Shown here one piece after another: positions 5,436 through 14,282 of a stretch of 14,373 nucleotides of DNA (positions are counted from its first letter, which is position 1; each line of letters begins with the position of its first letter). Under the pieces are notes generated by a model that was not told where the DNA came from, made no database searches, and saw only the letters and a list, made by a program, of their open reading frames with translations. The position numbers were made by a program, and so were the translations under genes. The DNA lies in the NCBI GenBank assembly GCA_001839685.1, contig MLAK01000833.1, positions 1 to 14,373 of the forward strand, read 5' to 3'. Origin of the DNA: Tritrichomonas foetus. Taxonomy: Eukaryota > Parabasalia > Tritrichomonadida > Tritrichomonadidae.

Positions 5436-8400
5436 ATGAAGTTCGACGTTCAACCTCCTATTATTGAAGCAACAAATACATCCGAAAAGAGAATTGTTTC
5501 AGTAGAATGGTCTCCAGATGGTGAGCGTTTAGCTGTTGCAACAACGGGTCGTACAATTACACTTATTAAAGCAAATACTGGTGAACAATCTCGATTTCCA
5601 GTCAAAGCACGCGATGAAAATCAAAGTCGTAATTTTACAATTACTGGTTTATCATGGGCCCCAGACAGCTGCAGATTCGCAATTTCTCAATCTGATATGG
5701 TTGTTGCTGTCTACGATATTGGACCAGCATCATCCACCGACAGTCGTAAAAAGATTACAGTTCGTTTTGCCCACAAATCATCAGTTATTTGTGTTTCGTG
5801 GCCAATTAGCAGCTCGAATGAATTTGTTTACGGTTTAACAGATGGTAGTGTCCATTTGGGGCTCGTAAAAATGAAAAAGACGGAAGAATTATATCGCCAC
5901 AGTGCTGCTCCGCTTACGATTGCTTCTGCTAACCGAATGAATGCAGTTGTTGTTGGACATTTGGATGGATCAATTTTTATGGTCAATCTCGATACTCACA
6001 GTCGTATTATCGCCCTTCAAACAGCAGTTCCACCCCAAGCTCTTGCCTGGGGCTCTCAAATTGTAGCCGCCGGTTCAGATCTCCAAATCAATTTTGCCGA
6101 TTCAAACGGAAGCAGTTCATCGCACGTCGATTTTTCAAACCAAACAGACCTACGCGCATTCACTAGTGCAACATTCGACCCAAGCGGATCAACAGCTTTG
6201 GTCGCTGGAAGGAATACATTATTATCTTTTTCATATTCGCCAAGAACACAAAATTGGACTCAGCAGGCCAAATTAGAATTTGATGGGCTTTATTCTGTTA
6301 CAAGCATGTCGTGGTCGCCTGATGGATCGAAGATTGCTGTTGCATCTGTTACTGGAGCTGTTTTTATTGTGACTGCATCGATTGGATCATTCCGATATAA
6401 GAATCTTTTTGAAGTTGTTCATGTTACTGGCTCTCAAATCAAAGTTGTTGATCTAAATTCAAAGAAAGAAATTTCGCTTCGAAGTGATTATCGAATACTT
6501 GTGACAAATTTCCATCAGAATCGTTATGCAGTTTGCAGAACAACACAATCATTCATCGTTGGTGATACTGTTAGTGGAAAAACATCTGAATTTCAAGCAT
6601 CACCATGTGATGGAGAACCAAAAATCACAGAAAGGTTTATTTTCATTGATGATATTGCCGTTCTTGTTTGGAATACTGGTGAATTAACAGTTGTTGAGTT
6701 TGGAAAACAAGATCCACTTGCTGCTATTGCTACAACTTATGCAAGTTCATATCTTCTTTCTCTTCGTTTTAATGCTAAAATTGGTCGTGGAAATGCAAGA
6801 ATTCTTTCTTATTTAGTTGATGCTAAAACAATTAAAATTGTTGATTTGGACAGTCTGATGACAATCGGTACATTCCAAATTGCAAATAAGATTGATTGGC
6901 TAGAATTGAATGTTTCTGGAACAATGCTTTTATTCAGAGATTCTAAAAGATCGCTTTACTTATACAATCTTGAAACAAAAGATACTGCAGGGCTTTTGAA
7001 TTCATGTAGTTATGCACAATGGGTACCAGAAGCAAACGTTATTGTTGCACAAAGCAAGAAATCCCTTCATGTTTGGTATTCACCAAATTCTCCAGATGAA
7101 GTGAGAGTTACTGAAGTTGAAGGTGAAGTTGTTGATATTGTTAGAAATGGTACAAAAACAACTGTTTCTATCTCAACAAATGGAAAAATCACAAAACTTC
7201 CACTCGATGGTTCATTCATCGCATTTTCAGCAGCCATGGAAGCTAAACAACTCAAACAAGCTACACAAATCCTTTCTGAAATGGAAAACACAATCAACTT
7301 AAAGTCTCTTTGGGCCGAACTAGCCGAAACTGCTCTTCAAGAATGTGAATATGTTATTGCTGAAGTTAGCTACGCTAATTTAGGTGATTTATCACGTGCT
7401 CGTTTCCTTCATAAACTTAATAAGCTTATTGAAAAGAATGGCTTGAATAATTGTTTAGTTCAATCTCAAATCGCTATGCTTCAATCAAACTTCAAACAAG
7501 CTGAATATTGCTTAATTGAACATGATCAACTTGAAACTGCAATTGAAATGTATAAGTCAATGCATATGTGGAATGAACTCCTTGATTTGGTTGAATTACG
7601 CGCACCAAGTAAAGCCGAAGCATTGCGTGAAGAATATTATCAACATCTGGTTGAAACTGGACAATATCAAGTTGCTGCTAATTTGAAAGCAAGGAGAGGT
7701 GAAGTTTCTGAAGCTGTTGACTTATGTTTGCAAGGCAACAAACCACAACTTGCAGCTGAAATTCTTTTGAATAATGAAGACACAGCCAATCCACAGCTTC
7801 TTGCCCATGTTGCTGAAGCTCTTGTTAAGAACAACCGCTATGATGTTGCTGGTCAAATTTATGAAAAGCTTGGTCGTGCTGAAAATGCACTTGATGCTTA
7901 TCGTAAAGGTCATGCATTCTACAAAGCTTTGGAGCTTGCCAAAGCAGCCAATCCAGATACAGTTGTTGTTATTGAACGTGAATGGGCCGATTATTTGGTC
8001 TCTCAAGGACAAAATGATGCCGCTACAGCTCACTATGTTGAATCAGGTGATTATTCACTGGCTTTGAATTGTTCATTACGTGCTCAACAATGGCATCAAG
8101 CAGCTGAAATCCTCAGAAGTGTTGCATCATCACCAACATTAAGAGATGATCTCAAATTACAATATTTGAGAGTTGGACGTCACTTTGCATCAACAAACGA
8201 TGCTCAAACAGCAGAAGATCTCTTCTTAACTGTAGATGCACACTCTGAATTAATTGAAATGTATCTCACAATGGGAAGAGTTGATGATGCTGTCAAACAT
8301 GCAAAACGACAAATGAAAGCTAATGATATGGAGAAATTGTTTATAAAGATCGCTAAGAAGAATGAAAAGAAACCAAGCACGCGATCAATTGCGGAAAAGA

Positions 8401-10463
8401 TTTATTTAGCTATCAAGAAACCAGACTTAGCAATTGAAATGTATACCAATTCTGGTGATACAGAACAAGTCGTAAGATTAACTTCACAATATGGTGGTGA
8501 CAAGACACAATTAGCAACAATGGCAGCTCAAGCTGAACGTGATGGCAACTTACAAGCTGCAGAAAGTTGCTACATTCGTGCTGGTCAATTGGAGAAGGCT
8601 CTCTTTATGTACAGACAAGAAAAGAAATGGCAAGATGCAATGAGAATTGCCAAACAACATGGAAACTCAACAGCAGAAGTCCAAATTGCAATCCATTGGG
8701 CCAAAGATATTGGTGGTGTTGCTGGTATTCAAAAACTTCAGCAATTAAATCTAGTCGAACCTGCACTTTTGTATTGCTGTGAAAATGGAATTACTGACTT
8801 TGCATCATTAATAATGAGTTCATGCAAGAACCTCAGCCGAACAACACTTCAGCAGGCTCATCTCAAATTTGGATGTGCTCTTGAAGCACAAAATAGATTC
8901 TCTGAAGCTGAACAACATTACATTGCTGCTGAACAGCCAAGAGAAGCCGTTGAAATGTACACACATAATAAGATGTGGGGAGATGCACAAAGAGTTGCTG
9001 CCAAATATGGAATTACTGACATTCCTGTTCATGATCCAGGCAAAGGAAACAATTCAACATTGAATTCTACATCAAGCAAATTAAGTGGTTTGAAGAAGGC
9101 TATGAAATTTGAAGAAGCACGCCAATATGATGATGCCATCACAACATATCTTGCTCTTACTGCACAAGATTGTGGTGGTGAAGATAGATATGATCAAGTT
9201 CTTGAAAGAGCAGTTAAACTTGCCGTTAATTACAAGTCAAACCGTCTTCAAGAAGTTGTTACAAGCGTTGCACAAATCCTTATCTCAATGAACAGACACG
9301 CATCCCTTGGAAAGATTTTAGAAAGCATTGAAGCATATGCAGATGCCTTTGAAATTTATAAACTCGCAAATATGTGGGAAGATGCTCAACGATTGAGCAA
9401 GTATCTCGAACCAGAAGAACAAAGGGCATTCCAAAAGGATTATAAAGCTTACCTTGCCTCTAAATCTGATACTAATGGATTAATGGAAATGGGTCAAGTT
9501 GATGCTGCCCTTCAAGTATATGCAAAGAAAGGAGATTGGGATACATGCTTACATATGGCACAGAAAGAAGGAGAGCAATATGTTGAAAAGTATACAATGC
9601 TATATGCACAAAGCTTAGTTGATAAGAAGAAATATGATGAAGCTGTTTCGATTTTGGCTAAATATTCACCTTCTTCTTCAAGTCAAAATATTCCAGCTTA
9701 TATTTCACTTTGTCAATCTACAGTTTATGCAGTTCCTTCTTATGATCAGATCCAACCATCATTCTTTGCATTAAGACAAATGCTTTTCAAAGTGTTGAAG
9801 AACACAAGGCCAACTGATAAAGGATTTTCAACACTGCAAAACTTTACAAGAGCTGTTCATCTTCTTTGCCAACAATCAACTTTACTCAAACAAAATCAAA
9901 TTGAACTTGCTACTAGAGCATCAATGGCAATTTTGAGATACACCGATGTTTTACCAGCAGATTTCTTGTTCTATAAGGCAGGTGAACTCCTTAAGAAACA
10001 AGGACATGCCGAAGCTGCTATTATTTTCTTCAATAGATTTATCGACATTGTGGATGTTATCGAGAGTGGAGATATTTCCAACTCAGGATCAATAGATCAT
10101 GAGAAATTTGAGCAAACCGATATACCAAGAACATGCTGTTTGAGAAAACAACTTTCAATGAAACAAGACATTGCCAATTCTGTAAAAGATTGGGTATTGG
10201 AAATGACAATCAACGGTAACGTTGAGCCTCAGCTTCCAATGTCTTCATGCTCCAAGTGTGGAAGACATATTTATTCGGCTAATTTAACTTGCCCATATTG
10301 TAAGAATAAGTCCGAATTTTGTCATGTCACTGGGTTCCCAGTTATAAATGAAACTAAATGTACAGCATGCGGAGCTGTTGCAAATAGAGCTGATTGGGGT
10401 CTTTACATCTCGAAAACTGGAAGATGTCCATGCTGTGACGCACCACAAACTGCAGGAGCATAG
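5436..10463 (+). CDS. IFT172: Intraflagellar transport protein 172 (IFT-B peripheral subunit)
   Basis: This encodes 1675 aa from the ATG at 5436 (an in-frame TTG at 5418 is not a likely start); the human protein is about 1750. IFT172 is a peripheral IFT-B subunit that works in anterograde train assembly and turnaround at the flagellar tip. Residues about 1-590 form two WD40 beta-propellers (VEWSPDGERLAVATTG at 23; SYAQWVPEANVIVAQSKKS near 525). KIDWLELN...LLFRDSKRSLYLYNLE near 484 matches the human protein closely. Residues 595-1540 are a TPR-like helical solenoid (AEALVKNNRYDVAGQIYEKL, EKALFMYRQEKKWQDAMRIA). Residues 1500-1565 hold the conserved FYKAGELLKK, FFNRFIDIVD and EQTDIP. The C-terminus has four CxxC pairs (1605, 1619, 1642, 1664), a zinc-binding form of the U-box-like end. 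The ORF is single-exon and intact. It is divergent from the coiled-coil gene and converges on the next gene with a 106-bp gap. Confidence 0.97.
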   Translation: MKFDVQPPIIEATNTSEKRIVSVEWSPDGERLAVATTGRTITLIKANTGEQSRFPVKARDENQSRNFTITGLSWAPDSCRFAISQSDMVVAVYDIGPASSTDSRKKITVRFAHKSSVICVSWPISSSNEFVYGLTDGSVHLGLVKMKKTEELYRHSAAPLTIASANRMNAVVVGHLDGSIFMVNLDTHSRIIALQTAVPPQALAWGSQIVAAGSDLQINFADSNGSSSSHVDFSNQTDLRAFTSATFDPSGSTALVAGRNTLLSFSYSPRTQNWTQQAKLEFDGLYSVTSMSWSPDGSKIAVASVTGAVFIVTASIGSFRYKNLFEVVHVTGSQIKVVDLNSKKEISLRSDYRILVTNFHQNRYAVCRTTQSFIVGDTVSGKTSEFQASPCDGEPKITERFIFIDDIAVLVWNTGELTVVEFGKQDPLAAIATTYASSYLLSLRFNAKIGRGNARILSYLVDAKTIKIVDLDSLMTIGTFQIANKIDWLELNVSGTMLLFRDSKRSLYLYNLETKDTAGLLNSCSYAQWVPEANVIVAQSKKSLHVWYSPNSPDEVRVTEVEGEVVDIVRNGTKTTVSISTNGKITKLPLDGSFIAFSAAMEAKQLKQATQILSEMENTINLKSLWAELAETALQECEYVIAEVSYANLGDLSRARFLHKLNKLIEKNGLNNCLVQSQIAMLQSNFKQAEYCLIEHDQLETAIEMYKSMHMWNELLDLVELRAPSKAEALREEYYQHLVETGQYQVAANLKARRGEVSEAVDLCLQGNKPQLAAEILLNNEDTANPQLLAHVAEALVKNNRYDVAGQIYEKLGRAENALDAYRKGHAFYKALELAKAANPDTVVVIEREWADYLVSQGQNDAATAHYVESGDYSLALNCSLRAQQWHQAAEILRSVASSPTLRDDLKLQYLRVGRHFASTNDAQTAEDLFLTVDAHSELIEMYLTMGRVDDAVKHAKRQMKANDMEKLFIKIAKKNEKKPSTRSIAEKIYLAIKKPDLAIEMYTNSGDTEQVVRLTSQYGGDKTQLATMAAQAERDGNLQAAESCYIRAGQLEKALFMYRQEKKWQDAMRIAKQHGNSTAEVQIAIHWAKDIGGVAGIQKLQQLNLVEPALLYCCENGITDFASLIMSSCKNLSRTTLQQAHLKFGCALEAQNRFSEAEQHYIAAEQPREAVEMYTHNKMWGDAQRVAAKYGITDIPVHDPGKGNNSTLNSTSSKLSGLKKAMKFEEARQYDDAITTYLALTAQDCGGEDRYDQVLERAVKLAVNYKSNRLQEVVTSVAQILISMNRHASLGKILESIEAYADAFEIYKLANMWEDAQRLSKYLEPEEQRAFQKDYKAYLASKSDTNGLMEMGQVDAALQVYAKKGDWDTCLHMAQKEGEQYVEKYTMLYAQSLVDKKKYDEAVSILAKYSPSSSSQNIPAYISLCQSTVYAVPSYDQIQPSFFALRQMLFKVLKNTRPTDKGFSTLQNFTRAVHLLCQQSTLLKQNQIELATRASMAILRYTDVLPADFLFYKAGELLKKQGHAEAAIIFFNRFIDIVDVIESGDISNSGSIDHEKFEQTDIPRTCCLRKQLSMKQDIANSVKDWVLEMTINGNVEPQLPMSSCSKCGRHIYSANLTCPYCKNKSEFCHVTGFPVINETKCTACGAVANRADWGLYISKTGRCPCCDAPQTAGA

Positions 10464-10569
10464 GTTATTACTTTTTATTAAACTTTTACATATTAGAAAA
10501 TTGAGATTTTAATCCAATATTATTTATAGAAAACATAAAAAATTTTAATCCGTCGTTTTTTTTACAAAA
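10464..10569. other. Convergent 3' intergenic gap
   Basis: These 106 bp hold the 3' ends of two convergent genes. TAAA elements lie about 17 nt after the IFT172 stop and about 7 nt after the minus-strand stop, consistent with trichomonad-type poly(A) signals, though TAAA is common in AT-rich DNA. A 14-bp palindrome ATCTACATGTAGAT (10572-10585) overlaps the last codons of the minus-strand gene. Confidence 0.45.
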
Positions 10570-12786
10570 TTATCTACATGTAGATTTAAATAAATGCATA
10601 CAAACAGCTCTTTGAGATATCACATTTTCGAATCTTACAACCTGTCTTATCATATAATTCAATTCATTATCATATTTTATAAAATTTATCCATGCAAAAA
10701 TATCGAATTTTTGTTCTCCAAGGAAATTTATGAGTTTTAAAAAGTGTGGTTCAAGTGAAGGAATCTGAAAAATTGTGCCAACCGAAGAATTTGCATCTAT
10801 TGGAATTTTCTTTTCCATATAGATGCTTAGCATGATTATCATTTGATGAACTAATTCTGGTTTTGGAGATAAAAATGCTGCCTTTAGACTATTATGAAAA
10901 TAATTTACTTCCATCGCTGATGAAAAGAACTGTCCATCATTTAAAAATAAATTTATTAAGCATCTTGAAGCAGCAACAACATTTTCATTTATACTTGAGC
11001 ATAAATATCCAAAGACAGATTGAATTTGTATACAGTTCTTTAAGAATTTTTGATAAATTATTTTGTATTTTAATAGAATTGATATTGACCTGATGATCCA
11101 GCAATCAGCAAATATATTTGTTCCAATTTGGTCAATCATTACAATAAATAAATTTTGTATTTCTTTTGACCAGTTTTTTACTTTCGAATAATATTTTGAT
11201 GCAAACTTTACAATGCTATATATCAATTCATTAATAACATGACAATTTTTATTTGTGGAATTTCTATCATTAAGAACAAATAGAATGTATATTTTTGGAA
11301 ATATCCAATTAAATGAATCATACTTTATGTTTAAATGAAGTAAGGTTTTGCAAAATCGAAAATAGTTACAATAAACTTTTATTTCATTTGCTTTGGTGAA
11401 TTCTTGATAAAAAGAAAACATTATTTTCTGATCTTTTATGAGCCAAAAAAGGTTAATCGATTTTTTGTCAATATTTATTATGTCAAAAATAAACAGCAAT
11501 AATTTCCCATGAAACATTAAAAATGTCTTCTTTACTGAATAAAATAATAATAACTGAATGATTGATCCAATACAAATTGATGTATATTGATTTAAATTTT
11601 GATAAAACCAATTAGGAAAAAGTGATGAATATTGCTGTATAAAGTACTCAATTTGCTCATATATATGATCTAGACGAAGTCTAAGTTTATGAGTTTGGCA
11701 AATATTTTCGATAATTAGACATAAATAATAATACTCAGCTAATAAATTATGGAAAAATAGAGCTAAATTTCCATTTGAATGCATAGGGAAAATAATAGAT
11801 ATCGTTTTATAAGATGTTGGAATTTGATTGATATTTGGTAGACAAAGTTGAACCATTCTTTGGAGTGTCAATAAAGACATAAAAATAAAATTCAATTCAG
11901 GATCATCAATATTATCCACTATAAAAAGAAAAACAGCATCTTGAACTTCCTTAGAATAATATGAGATGTTTGTTGTTGACATAATAATCAATTTGAATTG
12001 TTGTATAGTTAAAGAATATGTTATTGTTTTTATTGGCTGTTTTTGGGCAAATTCGTCAGCATCAACAACAACATATTCCTTATTTTCATTATAATTGACA
12101 GATCCTAATGTGTTTGGTAGACACAGTAATGAGAAAATCAACCCTGATATTTTTTTGAAATTCGGAATCGGTAAATTTGCATAATTGAAATCATTATTCA
12201 ATTCTTTCTTGAAAATTGGTTTGGTTTTATATGGTAAAATATTATAGCAAATCATTACATCTTCTTTATTAAAAATGCTTCTTACAGACTTTGGTAAATT
12301 GAAACGTGATGAATTTGAAACCCATCTGATATAAGCACTTTCAAAAGAAGAATAATTTGAATAAAGTTGTGGAATTGGTTCAAATGGAACTAGTGTTGAC
12401 CTCCAATTAACTTCAATTGTTTTCTTCATTCGAATATCATGATTACTTGATGATTTAACAATATAACTAATTCTTTGATGCATATTTGGAATATTTGGCC
12501 GATGAAAGAATAAAGAAACGGGTATTGGCAAAATGGAATTCTGAAAAAGAATTTCTACTTCATTTTTCCATGTAAGACATCTCACAAGATATTCTTGCTT
12601 ATTAATGCATATGTTTGCTTTGGGAAATTGTGGTATGCGTTTGTCAATATCAATTTGATGAAAATTAATATCGAGAATTTGTTTATTATTTGACATGATC
12701 TCTAATGATTTCAATTTATCTTTGTTTCGAAATGAACATTCATATTTACATGAAAGACACGTTCTATCATCAAGCTGTGTCTCCAT
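10570..12786 (-). CDS. Unrecognised 738-aa helical protein with N-terminal cysteine cluster
   Basis: This encodes 738 aa from the ATG at 12786; a later in-frame ATG at 12696 would give 708. The frame stays open upstream to 12936, but only from a GTG. The first ATG is preferred because it keeps CLSCKYEC (residues 10-17), a possible metal site. The protein is rich in Ile, Asn, Lys, Phe and Leu and its codons are very AT-rich, unlike IFT172. After an N-terminal 250 residues of mixed character, the rest looks like a helical-repeat (HEAT/ARM-like) solenoid: IFMSLLTLQRMVQLCLPN, GYLCSSINENVVAASRCL, HQMIIMLSIYMEKKIPID. Hydrophobic stretches (IGSIIQLLLFYSV, GKLLLFIFDII) look amphipathic rather than clearly membrane-spanning. 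No enzyme motif is seen. It could be a fast-evolving scaffold or transport subunit; the function is unknown. Its start abuts an inverted repeat and a repeated GC-rich motif. Confidence 0.8.
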   Translation of the reverse strand: METQLDDRTCLSCKYECSFRNKDKLKSLEIMSNNKQILDINFHQIDIDKRIPQFPKANICINKQEYLVRCLTWKNEVEILFQNSILPIPVSLFFHRPNIPNMHQRISYIVKSSSNHDIRMKKTIEVNWRSTLVPFEPIPQLYSNYSSFESAYIRWVSNSSRFNLPKSVRSIFNKEDVMICYNILPYKTKPIFKKELNNDFNYANLPIPNFKKISGLIFSLLCLPNTLGSVNYNENKEYVVVDADEFAQKQPIKTITYSLTIQQFKLIIMSTTNISYYSKEVQDAVFLFIVDNIDDPELNFIFMSLLTLQRMVQLCLPNINQIPTSYKTISIIFPMHSNGNLALFFHNLLAEYYYLCLIIENICQTHKLRLRLDHIYEQIEYFIQQYSSLFPNWFYQNLNQYTSICIGSIIQLLLFYSVKKTFLMFHGKLLLFIFDIINIDKKSINLFWLIKDQKIMFSFYQEFTKANEIKVYCNYFRFCKTLLHLNIKYDSFNWIFPKIYILFVLNDRNSTNKNCHVINELIYSIVKFASKYYSKVKNWSKEIQNLFIVMIDQIGTNIFADCWIIRSISILLKYKIIYQKFLKNCIQIQSVFGYLCSSINENVVAASRCLINLFLNDGQFFSSAMEVNYFHNSLKAAFLSPKPELVHQMIIMLSIYMEKKIPIDANSSVGTIFQIPSLEPHFLKLINFLGEQKFDIFAWINFIKYDNELNYMIRQVVRFENVISQRAVCMHLFKSTCR

Positions 12787-12811
12787 GGAAAATCGATGTA
12801 TTTGATTTTCC
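12787..12811. repeat. Inverted repeat abutting the start codon at 12786
   Basis: GGAAAATC and GATTTTCC are perfect 8-bp arms separated by 9 nt, ending at the base just before the ATG. It could be a promoter site for a dimeric factor or form an mRNA hairpin at the start codon, depending on where transcription begins. GGAAAAT also echoes the TTTGGAAAT motif near other starts. Confidence 0.5.
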
Positions 12812-12824
12812 GGCGTAGAATTTT

Positions 12825-12846
12825 CACCTGCGCGTTTTCCTCCCTC
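12825..12846 (-). promoter_or_regulatory. GCGCG-TTTTCCTCCCTC motif, copy C, upstream of the 738-aa gene
   Basis: This 22-bp segment matches 13813-13834 (opposite strand) at 20 of 22 positions. Its core also matches the left arm of the hairpin at 13748. In the direction of the 738-aa gene it reads GAGGGAGG, AAAACGCGC, AGGTG and lies 39-60 bp upstream of the ATG, a position that suits a promoter element. The core is loosely E2F-like (GCGCG next to a T-run) but does not match that consensus exactly. Confidence 0.4.
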
Positions 12847-12911
12847 GAAAATTGAGAGAAAATATGAGCAGAAATAAACGGTTCTTAAACGGTCATATTT
12901 TTTGCTTGATG

Positions 12912-12935
12912 TTTCGGACGCGGAACTCCTAAACA
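12912..12935 (+). repeat. 24-bp direct repeat, copy 1
   Basis: The core is GGACGCGGAACTCC (12916-12929). It matches copy 2 at 13035-13058 at 22 of 24 positions; the copies start 123 bp apart, a multiple of three. Its outer arms TTTCGGA/TCCTAAA are nearly complementary. Confidence 0.65.
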
Positions 12936-13439
12936 CCTCGCAAAAAATATACAGTGCTCCTTATGATTTTGGACTTAGTTGTGTTTGTGAATCCTTGTGA
13001 CCAAGTCTCAAGCAATCTTACCTTCAATTTGTTATTTTGGACGCGGAACTCCAAAACAGCAGATAGGGAAGTAGCAAAAGGCTTGCCATGAGCTCGCAGA
13101 TTTAGACGAAGCCAGATCAGAATCCGCGGTAAAACGGAATATGACATTGAAATTCCTCATTTCTCCTTGGAAAATCACTGAAGCTAAACCAAAAAATCAA
13201 TAGTGATTGACAGTCAAACCAGAAAATATTGACAAGGTGTCTCCTTTCTGTACATTTAATCATCTTAATGATGCGTTCCTCGGAAAGCTCCCTGTGAGCA
13301 ATTAGTATTCGCAAATTGCTTCAATCTTTCTAACAGGAAGAAATACCGCGACTAATTTAACCTTCAAAATATTACACATTAACGAGAAATGTGTTTCCAA
13401 GAGCTCAGCGACAAAAACAATAAAAAAAATCGTGACTTG
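12929..13439 (-). pseudogene. GC-richer patch with chained broken open frames, possible decayed gene
   Basis: Three minus-strand frames follow one another with small overlaps: 13439-13302 (LKVKLVAVFLPVRKIEAICE), 13320-13117 (LIAHRELSEERIIKMIKCTE, RRHLVNIFWFDCQ) and 13147-12929 (RILIWLRLNLRAHGKPF, SLSAVLEFRVQNNKLKVRLL). The residue mix and the markedly higher GC, compared with the AT-rich DNA on both sides, suggest a former coding gene broken by about two frameshifts. The 24-bp direct repeat lies in the third frame, in phase (LEFRVQNN and, after the stop, EFRVRNI). No family is recognised. It may instead be a GC-rich regulatory or non-coding RNA region that happens to be open. Confidence 0.3.
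13035..13058 (+). repeat. 24-bp direct repeat, copy 2
   Basis: The core is GGACGCGGAACTCC (13039-13052). Here the flanks TTTTGGA and TCCAAAA are perfectly complementary around an 8-nt centre, so the unit can also form a small hairpin or bind a dimer. Confidence 0.65.
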
Positions 13440-13747
13440 TTAAAGATTCTTAGCTAAAAAACTCATGACTTACAAATAATTTTGATTTTGCATTTTTTTT
13501 ATATTTTGACTTTTTTTCCTTTTTTATTCATTTTCAATTTTATTAAAACAACCTGTCTATTTATATTGAGTGATTCTTGATTCCAAGAAAAATGATGAAA
13601 TAATAATGATCTTTTTTAGTATACAATAATTTTTCATTTTTTCAATATATTATCATGTATATTCTCTATTTAATTTAAATATGTTATTCAATTGTCGAAA
13701 TGATCCTAGCATAACAAGATAAAAATGTTTTAAAAATTGGACCATCT

Positions 13748-13829
13748 GCGCGATTTCCTCCCTCCCTTTATTAAAATGTTCGTATTTCTTGTATCGTACT
13801 TTTTCTTAGAGGGAGGGAGGAAATCGCGC
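13748..13829. repeat. Long inverted repeat: 20-bp perfect arms, 42-nt loop
   Basis: The left arm GCGCGATTTCCTCCCTCCCT (13748-13767) is exactly complementary to the right arm at 13810-13829. Pairing can go on inward past one mismatch (TA, then AAAA). The arms are GC-rich and have a polypurine/polypyrimidine run, standing out sharply from the AT-rich surroundings. The core recurs at 12825-12846. I find no clear target duplication at the outer edges. It is a candidate bidirectional promoter, structured RNA or small insertion. Confidence 0.75.
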
Positions 13830-13834
13830 TGGTG
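13813..13834 (+). promoter_or_regulatory. GCGCG-ATTTCCTCCCTC motif, copy B (right hairpin arm)
   Basis: On the + strand it reads GAGGGAGG, AAATCGCGC, TGGTG and differs from copy C in two of 22 positions. Similarity extends past the hairpin arm (the CACC end), which the left arm does not share at the same spacing, so copies B and C are the closest pair. Confidence 0.4.
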
Positions 13835-14282
13835 CTTCCATTTGTTCATATCTTTTGGTGTATTAAATTCTAGAGAAAAAAAAATTGTATATTTTCTTAT
13901 TAGTATCTGTAGTATATAATTCATATATAGGAATAAAAAATAAACATGTGAAATATGTAATTCGGAAAATTTTCATCACCTATAGGAATAGAATGAAATA
14001 TATGTGTTTCCAAATGCACCAATAAGAATTTGTATTGTAATACTTGAGGTAAAATAATTTACTGAGAGTGGGAAAGTTTTTCAAATCTGATGCAAAAATA
14101 TAAGAAGAAGATGTCCCAACAAAGAATGTAACGGCACAAACACAAAAATAAATTTTGAAACAAATGAATACCGCATAGAATTATCAAGCAGCCTAAATAA
14201 TGATGTAGTAGATGATATCAGAAAAAAATTTTGTATTTAGAAAAATGAATAAATAACTTGATTAACAAATATATAATTTAAT

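Noticed and set aside
12787..12936. Extension of the 738-aa protein upstream to 12936
   Set aside because: The frame is open but starts only at GTG, and the region holds the inverted repeat and GC-rich motif, which fits a promoter better.
13748..13829. Small TIR transposon (MITE)
   Set aside because: The arms look like TIRs, but I could find no direct duplication at their outer edges.
13730..13924. 60-64-codon frames on both strands
   Set aside because: Both are translations of the same hairpin arms (each contains FLPP and GGRKSR words), so they reflect the inverted repeat and not genes.
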